DNA from: Helicostylum pulchrum
Taxonomy: Eukaryota > Mucoromycota > Mucoromycetes > Mucorales > Mucoraceae
DNA length: 64,000 nt
Reading direction: 5' to 3'
Assembly: GCA_025677825.1 (NCBI GenBank)
Contig: JAIXMO010000007.1
Span: 496,001-560,000, forward strand
In this document: one piece after another, positions 35,720-47,097 of the stretch
Layout of the letters: every line of letters starts with the position of its first letter
Position numbering within the stretch: the stretch's first letter is position 1
Made by a program: the position numbers and the translations under genes
Notes under the pieces: model-generated
What the model was told of the DNA's origin: nothing
Database searches by the model: none
What the model saw: only the letters and a program-made list of their open reading frames with translations

Positions 35720-38239
35720 AACTGACTAGAACTTCCTTTTTTTTAAAAAAAAGTAAACACATATTACACTCTCTCATTTTTATCTCTCTTTGCCCTTTTA
35801 CTTATATATAAAATATTATTATTGCCTACCACAACTGTCAGTTCATTTTTTTCTGCTTCATCTTAGTAGTTAGCGATGGTAAATTCATAAGTCTAAAAAT
35901 AATACAGTGCATAGTCACTGTAAACATATTAGATTTGCCATAGATCAGCATATATGCTACAGGAAAATACAAATAGATTTTTACTAATGATTGACTTCAG
36001 ATTTATCAGTTGACGGTTGTTATTGTTATCCTTATGCTACAAAACTAATAGATTCTATCGAAATAATCATGATGCTAAAAGAAAGTAATTTTGTAGAAAA
36101 AACCAAAAAAAAAACCAATAAATGACAGGAGTTATATGTAGCCCCCCCCCTTTTTTTTTGAAGTGTACTAAATGTATAAAACAGCAACATGAATTGATCG
36201 ACGGACTATAGGGTTTCAGGGCTATATATTATATCAACTAAAACCAATTTGTACATCCCCGTTTTTTATTTTATTTAATACATTCAAATCGTATGTTTTC
36301 TTATATGTATTTAAAATATTTGATTTTAATTTAAATTATCATGCGTTTATATAGTGGAATCCATGGCTTGAAGTACCCCCATAAAATACACCTGTTGAAA
36401 AAAAAAATGCATTTATGCGATGTGTACCTTCAATGTATAGAATAATAAGATGATTCTATAGGTAGTTAAATGTCATGTTCGATTTCAATGAATCCAGTAC
36501 CTTAAAATGTATTATTGTACTAGAATTCCCAATTAAATTGTATAGACAATAATAAAGTAGAATATTTTATCTGTACATGCTTGAATGTTTGATCATTAAA
36601 GAATATACGGAAGAATAAATAAACATGTAATGATTGCTTGTCTAAGGATTTTGAGCCAGCGAAATAAATAAACTTTTTTTTTTTTTTTAGATATTCTTTT
36701 TTCTTTCTTTTAATATATTAAGAAGACTATAGATCAGATTAATTTTTTTTTATGAAGCAAGAAATTACTCAGAAATCAATTCTAGTGCATATAGATAGCA
36801 ATGCATGTTTCAGATGCATGGTTACTTAAGTATTTTTTATTAGACTGAATATATTTTAAAGTTACCAGAGAAATAAAAACATACACAAAATAGGGGACAT
36901 TAGATGGTTTTGATTTCTGCGTGCGTGTAAAAAGAGTGGTGTATACAAACAAGTATGTAGTAATTTCCTTCTTTTTAGAAATAAAAAGGGGTATATCGTC
37001 TTACGACGATATAATAATCTTTGTGGAATCATATATGTCAATATGTATTTGATAATGTACGTCAAAGTTTGTACTGTTATTGAAAGTACAATGGAATAAG
37101 GACATACTTGTATTGTCTGAACTTTTTTTTTATTGGCAGGAATGAATTAATTATAAGTCCGGATTAAATGGATCTGATAGAAGGGTTTTTTGTTAATCAA
37201 TAACACATCTTAATCAAACTAAGTTATCGCGATACTATTCATTTCATATATTCAAGACACTATATTATTATACTTTTTCTTTGGTAATTACATTTTTTTT
37301 TGTTAAGCCACTTATAGCGTAGTTATGAAACGCATATTGACAAAGCCCTCTTATGAAACACAGATTTTTTTTTGTAAAGACTTGCCGCGTAATATTTGCG
37401 CTTAGATTCTGCAGATGTAGCTGATTATATAATACTCGTTTGTTTTACGTGATGTATATATAAAATTTGCATGAAGATAACACCTTCAAATGTAAAGAAA
37501 AAAAAAGAAAGAAGAAAAGCCTAACTTTAAAAAAAGGAACTGAGAATGTATTTAAGTGTTTTAGTATTTAATCTATCTATTAAATTTGATGGCATATATA
37601 GTGATTATTCAAAACAATACGAATGTTTGTGGTATTTTTTTTGGAGGAGAGAAATGCTGTCGAAGACCCTTTTTTTGCAGTAGATTGAGGGAAGGCGGCA
37701 ATTTTCCAAATGATTGTATAGACATATAGTAATTATGTCTTTATTAAAATACCTTTTATCATGATTAAAATAACTTATTCCGTTTTTTTTTTGCAGTGAA
37801 TAAGTCAACATTTTTATTTTCCCTTTTACTACGAAGGCCTGATAGCGGCTAGTGGTCTTGACCACGGATAAAAGCAGTATCGAGGCCTTGTGAAAACCGC
37901 AATCTGGAACCTTTGGGGACGTTAAAAAGTTATTATGGGATGAACAATATACAAAATATAATTAGTTTCTGTTGCTTGTCGGGGGGATGGCACTCGACTA
38001 TTTTATGTCCACTGCGTAAAACTATATAACAGTAAAAAAAAGTCTGCATACATCAACAATTATTATGTACTATAATGGGGGAGGGGGTGGTGGTAAAATC
38101 TTGTAATGAGAATGATAGTCGTCAAAATAGTGTACTCAAGGTATGTTTTGCCTTAATTTAGTAAATACTGAATCGAGAATGAACGACAAGTACTCCCAAT
38201 TTGCGGGTTGACAAGACCCATTTTACGTATTTTTTTTAT

Positions 38240-38850
38240 ATGTTCCTCGTTCAAACATCTTTCAAACGTATGGAAGGAGTGTCTAACAAAGCCTTTGGGA
38301 TGTTGAAAGGAATTTCATTACAAGCTTCGCTGATCCTGGTATTTAGATCCTCAGTATTTTCAAACTGACCTCTTCTGACTTTATTCTAAACTACTGCCCA
38401 GAACTGCTCAATGGGGTTAAGTTCTGAGGAATAAGGTATACACATTTATAACCTCTGGACTCAATTACTTCGTCAATATCATCGTCTTTCGTATCGTGAA
38501 TAGGAGAGTTATCCATAACGAGATAAACCCCTTTTATTTCATGATATTTATCCATTTGACCTAATAAAATTAAGGTAATGGCCGGAATTAGTTACACCAA
38601 AAGAAGGCTTCTTTACAGCAGTTGCTTTTCCTTTAAATACAGCTATTTATTATTTCTCCCGAGATTAGTCTAACTCAAAATAATCACTGAAACAAGGGTA
38701 CCACCATATGATCATCTGTTTTGATTTATGTATAGAACAGTTATCTATCACCAAATAATCCCCTTCTAAATCTTCATTAAGATACATGGTATCAAGCAGA
38801 ACATTCATGAATTTGATAAAGCATACTATCAGCAAAGGAGCTATTTACCA
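38240..38850 (-). pseudogene. Tc1/mariner transposase fragments
   Basis: The minus strand encodes pieces of a Tc1-like DDE transposase. One piece reads LDTMYLNEDLEGDYLVIDNC then SIHKSKQMI; a second reads GVYLVMDNSPIHDTKDDDID, EVIESRGYKC and, after a frame change, SSELNPIEQFWAVV, KVRRGQFENTEDL and RISEACNEIPFNI. The DNxxIH (second Asp) and SPELNPIEQFW (third acidic) motifs are both visible. The DNxxIH block occurs twice, so two partial copies are joined or overlapping. Several stops and frame changes make it non-functional. No terminal inverted repeat was identified. Confidence 0.75.
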
Positions 38851-41346
38851 CACAAAGTTGAATTCCTCTTCTAATGAAGAAAAATAAGGGAATTTTGATA
38901 CACGGTCAATCCACACGGTCAATCCAAAAAAGTGTGACTTTTTCTTGCACTCACTCAACTTGGTTTTATCTGCATAAAAAGGAATCTTGTGTGAATCAAG
39001 TTGGAGCAACAGGATTCGCTCACGTTTAATAAAAATGATTAAAATCATGTCAGACATAATAAAAGGTACTTGGTACAAAGCGTTTTCTGTTTTTTTTATT
39101 GCTTGTGCTAAAATCTCATGTAATAATGGAATAGTTTACAAAAGCAACCAGATATGCGAACCTCTTGAAGTTTAGTGAGGAGTTTCGCGATTCTATTAAA
39201 GCATATATTGTTCAGTTTGACACGCACGCAGAAGCAAAAGCGAACTTACAAAACAAGTTCAAGATAGCTTTCTCCGCTTTTAAAATAGATAGTAAAAGAG
39301 GACGAGATAAATATATTGAGAAATATATCAAAATGACAACTTCGACTTTCAGCGAATGCATTACGTGTAAGTTGATACCAGAAGGTCGCTTCTGCGTAAA
39401 CTACAGAACTAATAAGAACCTAATTTTTTTAGGGGTTTGTGCTCCAGAATGAAAAGAAGAGCAACTATCTGGAAAATAACAGGTGATTAGTAACAATCGA
39501 ATGCTATTTCATATACTCTTTATGGACTACTTATTTTGTTTTCTCTCCCAACTTTAGGCAGAATACTGGGGTGAAGAATACTGAAGAAAGATTGACCAGA
39601 TGGAAATATGTTTAAACTATAGAACAACGTCAAGTGTAATTACAAAACCGCAAATTGGATACGGTGAGCACTGGTATTGGACCCAGGACAATGAATGATG
39701 GCCAAAAAGGAAAGCGTCTAATTGTCTATATCAAGACATGTTGAATGGCTGAAAAAGTAAACTTTTCAATAACCTTCTATATAAACAATACAGTTTTCCT
39801 TAATATAGTAAATATTTATGTATATCTGGGTAAAAACGTGGGGGGGGGTAGAGGTTCATTATATGGACACATGATCGAGAGTATAAGGATTTCAATTGAC
39901 CTCTTTTTGGTCTTGAGTATAATGACAACCAACATTTTTTTCTAAAAAAAACAAATGGGTTAGAAACCGTCATGATTGCAGGATTTCCTTTGCTAGATAG
40001 CCTCTCTGCAGCATGTAGACTCAGCCAAAAGCGTATAAACTCATTTGCGCGTAAAAAGAGATACGCTGCAGAAGCACGCCAAAATTAACTCACCCCGGGT
40101 TTGATTATTTTACTATTTCCAAAAATGGGGCTATAAATAAAAATGTAGTATATACCTTTGATCTTACAATTGCATTGTGAAATCATTTCATTCTCTTAGT
40201 GTATTACGTACATTCAGCATTATTTTAACAGTAGGCACTCCACTAGTTGCAAAAGAAAAAAAAAGGGAAAAAAAAAAGAGTTCCTGACAAAACATTACTC
40301 ATGCATTATAGCCGAGCACCTTTTTATCGCAGATGATGAAATAACGCATTTTTTTTATCTGGTAATAAACAAACAAGATTCACTCAGCGGTGCTGTGTCA
40401 CTTATTGTATTGGTATTATTAATAGACCATTTGAACAGTAAGCACATGATATGTACTATGTTTTCAAATAACTTGGACCGTTATTCCTTTTTACCTATAC
40501 TTTAGCAATCGGCTAAATTAACCTCTTCATTTTTATGCAAAATTTGCATATCCAGTGCTGATACAAATGTTCGCACAACGGTAAATAATAATCTCCAAAT
40601 ATAATTTGATAAATACAAGAGTTATTTAATTCATTAAAGCATAGAGTTTATTTATAAGAATCCGCTTTTGGGAGTTATGTTCACTGTATAATGCAATCAT
40701 ATTGCAACTCACCTTCATATATATATATACACATGTACATGTCAGTTTTTGTTACACAAGAAGACTATGAAATTAATATAACTATTTCTCTTCCCCCCCC
40801 CCCCATCGTTCTAATTATAGAGACAGCTGATGAGAAGAAGAAGAAGTTATTATAAGCTGAGTCCATGCAGCCGACAGTCATTAATAATAAATAAACATGT
40901 TAGTTACCTACATCCCTTTTATCCACATGCTGTCTCTCGTTATTTAGTTCCCCCCGGGATAAGCTTCCGGTGTGAAGGTCATCAGAAGTTTTCTCTCTTT
41001 CTCCACACGTGTATGAATGATATTGTTGTTGAATATACACACATTATAGCAATGAGGACCATAAACGGAGGTGTAAAATAATAATAAAACAGCAAAAGAG
41101 AGAGGTGTAAATAAACTGGGCGTTACTGTACCTTTTTGCGATAACAAAATAAAACTATTACACAGCAACTTATTTTACAGGCAAAAACAGAAATCAATCG
41201 GGATTTGAATGCTGCATTAAAGAGTAGTAGTGTGTCCGCCAAAAGAAAAGAGAGAGTTGATATTGAATATATATTTAAAAAGGGTAAATATAGAAGAAGA
41301 AAAAAAAAGAGTAAAGGACGGGGGACAATTAATTAATAAGCCATGC
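38851..41346. other. Gene-free region with an unassigned open frame
   Basis: No recognised gene. A plus-strand frame of 95 codons at 39165-39452 (KFSEEFRDSIKAYIVQFDTH...) looks protein-like with a Cys-containing C-terminus, but I cannot assign it. It probably belongs to mobile-element debris next to the Tc1 fragments. The rest is AT rich. Confidence 0.4.
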
Positions 41347-42516
41347 TTAATCGATTTGCTCTCTGCTAGGCATAGGCATACGATCATCATCACGACGGCG
41401 GTCTTCTCTTTGAGCGAATTCACGTCTATCACCACCACGACCATCACGTCTATCACCACGTCCGTCATCACGTCCGCCATCACGTCCACCATCACGTCCA
41501 CCATCACGTCCACCGTCACGTACATCTTCACGTACATCTTCACGTCCGCCATCACGTCCATCACGTCCACCACCATCACGTCCACCATTATAACCTCTGT
41601 TATCACGGAACTCACTGCGGCGAGGGGATCTATCGCGGTTACGGTCATCACGACGGTGATCAAAATCTCTATAATAAAAAAATCGCGGGCCACAAAAGGA
41701 AGGAAAAGAGAGAAAGAGGGTTGTCAGAGAAAACAAAGGGCAGAATAAATTATAATTTTTTTTTTAAAAGACAGATTGAAAGCGTGTAATAAAACACGCA
41801 CACTGGAGATATTGATTGACGGTAGAGAAAAAAAAAGCATACCTTCTGTCGCGATCGTTTCCACGTCTTGGTGATCTGTCACGTCCACCGAATCCACCTC
41901 CTCTTCCACCGCCTCTTCCACCACGGTCTCCACCACCTCCATTCGATCTATCGCCTCCACCGCCTCCTCCACCACCACGGCCATTTTCTTGGCAGTCTCT
42001 AGCCCAATGACCTAATTTACAGAAAAATTTAGTTTCCACTGTTCGAGATTTTTTCCTTCTTTTTTTTTTACCTTCTTTGCCACAATGGAAACATTCGTTT
42101 TCCCCAGGACGTTTACCGCCGTTTTTAGCCCATTCAACAACAAGATCCTATTGGGTTAAACAAAAAGGGAGTTTTTAATTTAACCTGGATTTTTTTTTCT
42201 TAAAAAAAAATAAAATACTTACACCCTTAGTGTTTATAGCCTTGATGGCATCTTCAGCATCACGCTTATCATCGTATTCAACAAACCCAAACCCTACATT
42301 ACAAAGTTAGGACAGTAGATGAGAGGTTTTTTTTTTTTTTTTTTTTAGATTACCTTTCTTTACATCAAGTCGAGTAATCTTGCCGTACTTTGAGAAAGTG
42401 TCCTCAAGATCACGCTAAAATATAAGTATTAATAAGGTTATAAAAGTGGAGTTTTTTATTGTTTCCTTTGTTACGTTGTTCATGTCTCTTGGAATCCTTC
42501 CAATAAAAAGTGCCAT
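41347..42516 (-). CDS. RRM + CCHC zinc-knuckle + RGG/RD-rich RNA-binding protein
   Basis: SR-like RNA-binding protein, probably in pre-mRNA processing. Start MALFIGRIPRDMNN (RNP2-like LFIGRIP), exon 2 RDLEDTFSKYGKITRLDVKK, exon 3 GFGFVEYDDKRDAEDAIKAI (RNP1 GFGFVEY), then DLVVEWAKNGGKRPGENE. A CCHC zinc knuckle CFHCGKEGHWARDC spans an intron. The rest is a Gly/Arg-rich linker followed by many tandem GGRDGGRD repeats with REDV variants and a final DRMPMPSREQID. The order RRM, single zinc knuckle, Arg-rich tail resembles plant RSZ22 and animal SRSF7, but with RD/RGG repeats instead of long RS repeats. The last intron (about 170 bp) is longer than others here. The plus-strand open frame across the repeats is a shadow. 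Confidence 0.88.
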
Positions 42517-42696
42517 TATAATTTAAAATAAAAAATAGTTTAGATGAGAAAAAAAGAAGAATAAAAAAAAAAATAATGTGACACGTAAAAAGAGTTTTTT
42601 TTTTTTTTACAAATATAAACTAGTCTCATGTTTCTTTTTTTCCTTTTCCCTTTTTTTTTTTTTTTTTTTTTACTTTTTACTTTTGTAAGCAAAAGA

Positions 42697-43753
42697 ATGG
42701 TATCTATTGAAGGGTCAGTAGAAGGATGGATTATGGTGTCTATATCTTCATTATCTTGTGTATTAGGAGCTAGTATAGTTGTGATCCTGGGCGGTAAAAA
42801 GATAACGTCTAGTAAAAAGTTCTTATCGGCATCCATGGCATTAGGTGGAGGTGTACTGATTTTTAATTCGTTGTATACTTTACTTCCCGCTTCACACCAA
42901 AAGTTAGAATCGAATTTTTTTACGTTTTTATGCTTTTTTAGTGGTGTTTTATTTACAATGAGTTTAACTTTATTGATTCAGTGGTGTACTCCTCATGCCA
43001 TTCATACGTGTGATCCTATTGCAGCTGTTCAAAAGAATTCTACCGAACGAGAGCCTATTTTACAGCGTCACGATCATCATCATTATCATAACCACCAACA
43101 GCCGAGTTTAATGGAATATGGGCCGATTATTGAAGAGGAAGAAGATGATAAAAACGATTATTTTCTTATAGGGATGCAAACTGCAATAGCTATTTGCATA
43201 CACAAGTTCCCAGGTTAGGTCTTGTGACCTCTACTACTAAAAAAAACAATAATAATAATAATATTTTATATGTTATAGAGGGCTTAATTATGTTTGTATC
43301 GAATGAATCTTCAAGTCAGTTAGGAATTAGTGTGGCAGCAGCAATGACAATACATAATTTTATTGAAGGGTTTTTAATTGCTTTACCGTTATATTATGCT
43401 ACAGGTAGTAGATTAGCGGCATTTGGATATGCTTCAATTCTTGGAGGTATGTCACAGCCTTTAGGAGCAGTATTAGGATTATTGGCTATTAGGAATGTAG
43501 AAGCTTCACAAGAGCAAATGTTGTTTGGTATTATATTTGGAGTTGTTAGTGGTATGATGTGTTTAATATCGATACAGGTAAATATATATATATGTATGTA
43601 CAGAGAAGAGAAATTGATCTGTTTCTTTTGTGTGCGTGTATTTAGAGTATGCTCCCTCAGGCTATTAGGGCAGATGCAAGCCATCGATGTGTTCCACTAT
43701 TTTTCTTTATTGGGATTTTTTTAGTTGGATTATCCTTGTTGCTTGAAACCATC

Positions 43754-43756
<3 letters not shown>
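42697..43756 (+). CDS. ZIP-family zinc transporter (Zrt3-like)
   Basis: Integral membrane metal transporter of the ZIP family, which moves Zn2+ into the cytosol. Three exons. The start at 42697 gives MVSIEGSVEGWIMVSISSLS, with the first membrane helix from about residue 12. Helices 2-3 follow, then a His-rich cytosolic loop (RHDHHHYHNHQQ) and an acidic EEEEDDKND patch. The metal-site helices read HKFPEGLIMF (joined over intron 1) and HNFIEGFLIALPLY, the ZIP signature positions. The C-terminus ends FLVGLSLLLETI. About 325 residues. Similar overall to yeast vacuolar Zrt3, although compartment cannot be told from sequence. It is head-to-head with the RNA-binding protein gene, starts only 181 bp apart. 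A (GA)n tract follows the stop directly. Confidence 0.87.

Positions 43757-43758
<2 letters not shown>

Positions 43759-43785
<27 letters not shown>
43759..43785. repeat. (GA)n microsatellite
   Basis: About 13 GA units directly after the ZIP transporter stop codon, likely in its 3' untranslated region. Confidence 0.9.
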
Positions 43786-44339
43786 TTATCATACCCAGTC
43801 TATTTTTTTTTTTTTTTTTTTGCATCTGTCGTACATATTCTTGCAGTGAGCAGAACTTTTTTTATATCGCAGCTTGCTCGCCAAACCCAACCCCCCTTTT
43901 TTAGTGTATACCTACCTTTTTTTGTAATTTTATATAAATATTTGTACCCAATTTATACAATTTATATAAAAAAGTAAATTGTCTATATTTATACACGTCA
44001 AAAAAAAAAAACCCTGAGTCACCTAAATATGGTCTAAAAATATATACTATAGAAAAAAGATGATTTGCCTCCTTTTATATTACTCCTCAGTCATCTTGCA
44101 TATATAGACAAGTGGCGCCCAACAAAAAGGCCACCCCCCAAAAGAGACCCCTCCCCCAATAAGAAACTAAATAGAGCATATACATATACTTATATATATG
44201 TGTATATATATATTTGTATTTTTCCTTTTTTCCTTCTTCTTTTCTCTTTTTACTTTACTTTTTTTCTCTTTCTCTCTTTTTTGTGCCGGCACTTTTTTTT
44301 TTTCCACTATATATAAAAATAAAATAAAAAGAAAAAAGA
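43786..44339. other. Promoter region of the kinase gene
   Basis: About 550 bp between the ZIP gene and the kinase gene. It contains long pyrimidine tracts and TATATATAAA near 44308-44317, shortly before the kinase ATG. No gene is seen. Confidence 0.5.
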
Positions 44340-46729
44340 ATGGCATTCATGACTTATTTAGCACGTCACCATCACGAAACGATTCAGTCAAATAAGCAGA
44401 CACATAATAAACGATCACTTACTTTACCTACAGTATTAAAAAAAAAGAAAGAAATTGGAGATTACATCTTGTGTAGAACGATTGGCCGTGGTGCTTCGGG
44501 TAAGTTTAGTAAAAAGGATATCCCTTTTTCTTTTTCCTTTTTTTCATGATTTTTCCCCTTTTTTTTTATTGGCTTACCCCCTTTTTTTCTTGTATGTAAA
44601 AAAAAGTCTAAATATTAACCACATATTTATTAGGTCGTGTCAAGCTCGGTATTCATAAACAAACGGGCGAAAAGGTTGCAATCAAAATGATTTCTAGAAG
44701 TCAATTAACTGCTTCCTCTTCTACAGCTAAATCAGTACAAAGAGAATTAGCTGTATTACAGTTATTACACCATCCACATTTAATTGATTTACGTCAAGTA
44801 TTACAAGATACACAGTATGTTTATTTTGTAATGGAATACCTTGAAGGTGGAGAATTATTTCACGTTTTAGCAGAACGTGGCAGATTACATGAGTCTGAAG
44901 CAAGACACTTATTTATTCAATTAGTTACTGCTCTTACCTGGTGTCACGCTCATCAAATTAGTCACCGTGATCTTAAACCTGAAAATATCTTGCTGGACAA
45001 GGAAAAAAAAAATCTTAAAATTGCTGATTTTGGTATGGCAGCTATGCAACCATTAAATGCATTACTAAGAACAAGCTGTGGGTAAGTCTTTTAATAGTAG
45101 TACTTGCAAAATAAAATCTCACTCGTTTATATAGTTCTCCGCATTATGCAAGTCCTGAAATTGTACGAGTAAGTTTATAATCAACATTGTAATAAATATA
45201 AATATTACAATACAACATTCCTATTTATATATTGACATATTTCCTATTATAATTTACTTAGGGTAAAAGATATGATGGTACAGCAACTGATGTATGGTCC
45301 TGCGGTGCTATTTTATATGCTATGATGACTGGTCATTTACCTTTTGATGATGAACACATGGGAAGACTATTGGCAAAGATTAAAACTGGAAGATACCGCA
45401 CCTTGCCTGATTATCTTTCAACTGATGCGAGAGACTTGATCAAACGTATGCTTGTTGTTGATCCAGCCAAAAGAATGACGGTACATACTCCACCATCTTT
45501 ATGCTTTTATACTGTATACTCATTTCTTTCTTTCTTTCTTTTAACCTAGATGGCTGAAATATTAAATCACCCTTGGTTAACTAATAAATCTTTTTTGGGT
45601 ACTGAATTAAGATTTTTACAGCAACCTTCATTAGAATTTGACCCTGTTAGTGATCCTCAGTTACAGAACCCACTAATAACAAGTTCTGCTGATTTGGACG
45701 GCAGAATTTGGGAAACACTTAAAGTACTTTGGAGAGAAAAATCAGATGAAGAAATCATCAATTCTTTAACCACTCAAGGGTATAAATAACATTATTATTA
45801 TTATTATGAAGCAGCAAATTAACTCATACTGTTTTGTTTGTACTTATAGATGTAATGTACAGAAGTTGACATGCAAACTATTACAAGAAAGATCTTGGAG
45901 GCTTGAAGTACAACAACAACAAACTACTACTTCTGAAAATAATAGTAAGTTTGTAAATTTTCCTCTTTTAGTTTTCTGCTTATTAAAACTTTTTTTCTTT
46001 TAATAGGTTCAGTCAGTTTACCACTGCGGAAATCTTCCGTCATAGCAGATGATGTACTAATGACCCCACCTCTTCGTTCTATCCGTAACGGAAGTGATGA
46101 TGTGGAATCGTATAACCTTTCCACACCCTATGAATCTTCCGTTGATACTATGTCATGTTGCAGAACACTTGAATTACCGCCTACACCAAAAAGTACTACT
46201 ACATTTCAACAGTTAATTGATGCACCTTCTTCCATGGACTTGAAAAAGAAAGTCTTGTGGGATCGCTTTATTGATCATAATGTAGATTCCTATTCAATGG
46301 TTCAACAATTACAGCAAAACAGACCTTCCAGTGGCCGTAGTTTACTGTCTACAGCAATTGCTCGTCATTGGATTCACGATGATGGCTTATTGGCCCAGAC
46401 CGAAGAAACTCGAGGATCTAAAGCGGATGCGGCAGATTTATTTATTATGACAAAACCAGTAGAGAGTACTTGTATTTCAATGCATGAGTCAAGAAGGAGT
46501 GCATGGTGGCTGTGTTCGAAAGATATGTCCGTTGAATTAAATTGGTTGGATAAAACTTTCAACTATTTCACCAAAAGAAATGATCCTGAAAAGGTATATA
46601 TATTCCTAGTATATATGTTATTTTTTTATATATTAACCTTTCATTACTTTATATATAGGACTTTGCAATTGAATGCTTTTCCAAGCATGAGTGTGAAACA
46701 GCCGGTAAATTACATCAAGTACTTGAAGA

Positions 46730-46770
<41 letters not shown>

Positions 46771-47097
46771 CTTTGTGTGTCTTTACTAAGCAAAAATGTT
46801 TCTTATGTGCAGTGCTATCATGGTAAACTAAGTGGAAGAATGTATCCTCATGGAAAAATTGTTTGGAGCGGTACCATGAAGAAGAGTAGTGAAGCAACGC
46901 TTTCATTTATATGCCATATGACAAAAATTACCAATTCTGTTGAACCAAAGATTCGAATTAATTTTATTCCCGTAGGACAAGTAGTAGATAACTTGGACTC
47001 TTACATGAAGGAGCTCCTTGATTGTCTCAACAAATATGAGATTGAATCAGACTGGGTAACAAAAACCAACGGTTGGATTCACCCAGAAATTATATAA
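44340..47097 (+). CDS. Gin4/Hsl1/BRSK-like Ser/Thr protein kinase
   Basis: CAMK-group kinase related to fungal Gin4/Kcc4/Hsl1 (septin and morphogenesis checkpoint) and animal BRSK. Nine or so exons. Kinase domain: GDYILCRTIGRGASG-RVKLG (P-loop), VAIKMI (Lys), MEYLEGGELFHVL, ISHRDLKPENILLD, IADFGMAA, SPHYASPEIV and DVWSCGAILYAMMTGHLPFD, ending at the NHPWL region. A UBA-like segment follows (SDEEIINSLTTQG joined over an intron to CNVQKLTCKLLQERSWRLE), then a long low-complexity middle part and a C-terminal region (KIRINFIPVGQVV...) that fits a KA1-like domain. One intron begins GT followed by 36 A residues (46733-46768). All catalytic residues are present. Target and regulation are inferred from the family only. 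Confidence 0.88.

Larger units (their letters stand above)
34782..38239. other. Gene-free stretch with scattered relics
   Basis: No intact gene is seen in 3.5 kb. Listed separately are a GCR1_C-like fragment (35287-35445) and a nested palindrome (35599-35719). The remainder is AT rich with short open frames only; the frames at 36.8-37.9 kb look like chance. Confidence 0.5.

Noticed and set aside
36862..37865. Several short minus-strand open frames
   Set aside because: Low-complexity, no homology recognised, and frequency as expected in AT-rich intergenic DNA.
41230..41748. Long Thr/Ile-rich plus-strand open frame
   Set aside because: It is the antisense shadow of the repetitive RD/GG-coding exon of the RNA-binding protein.
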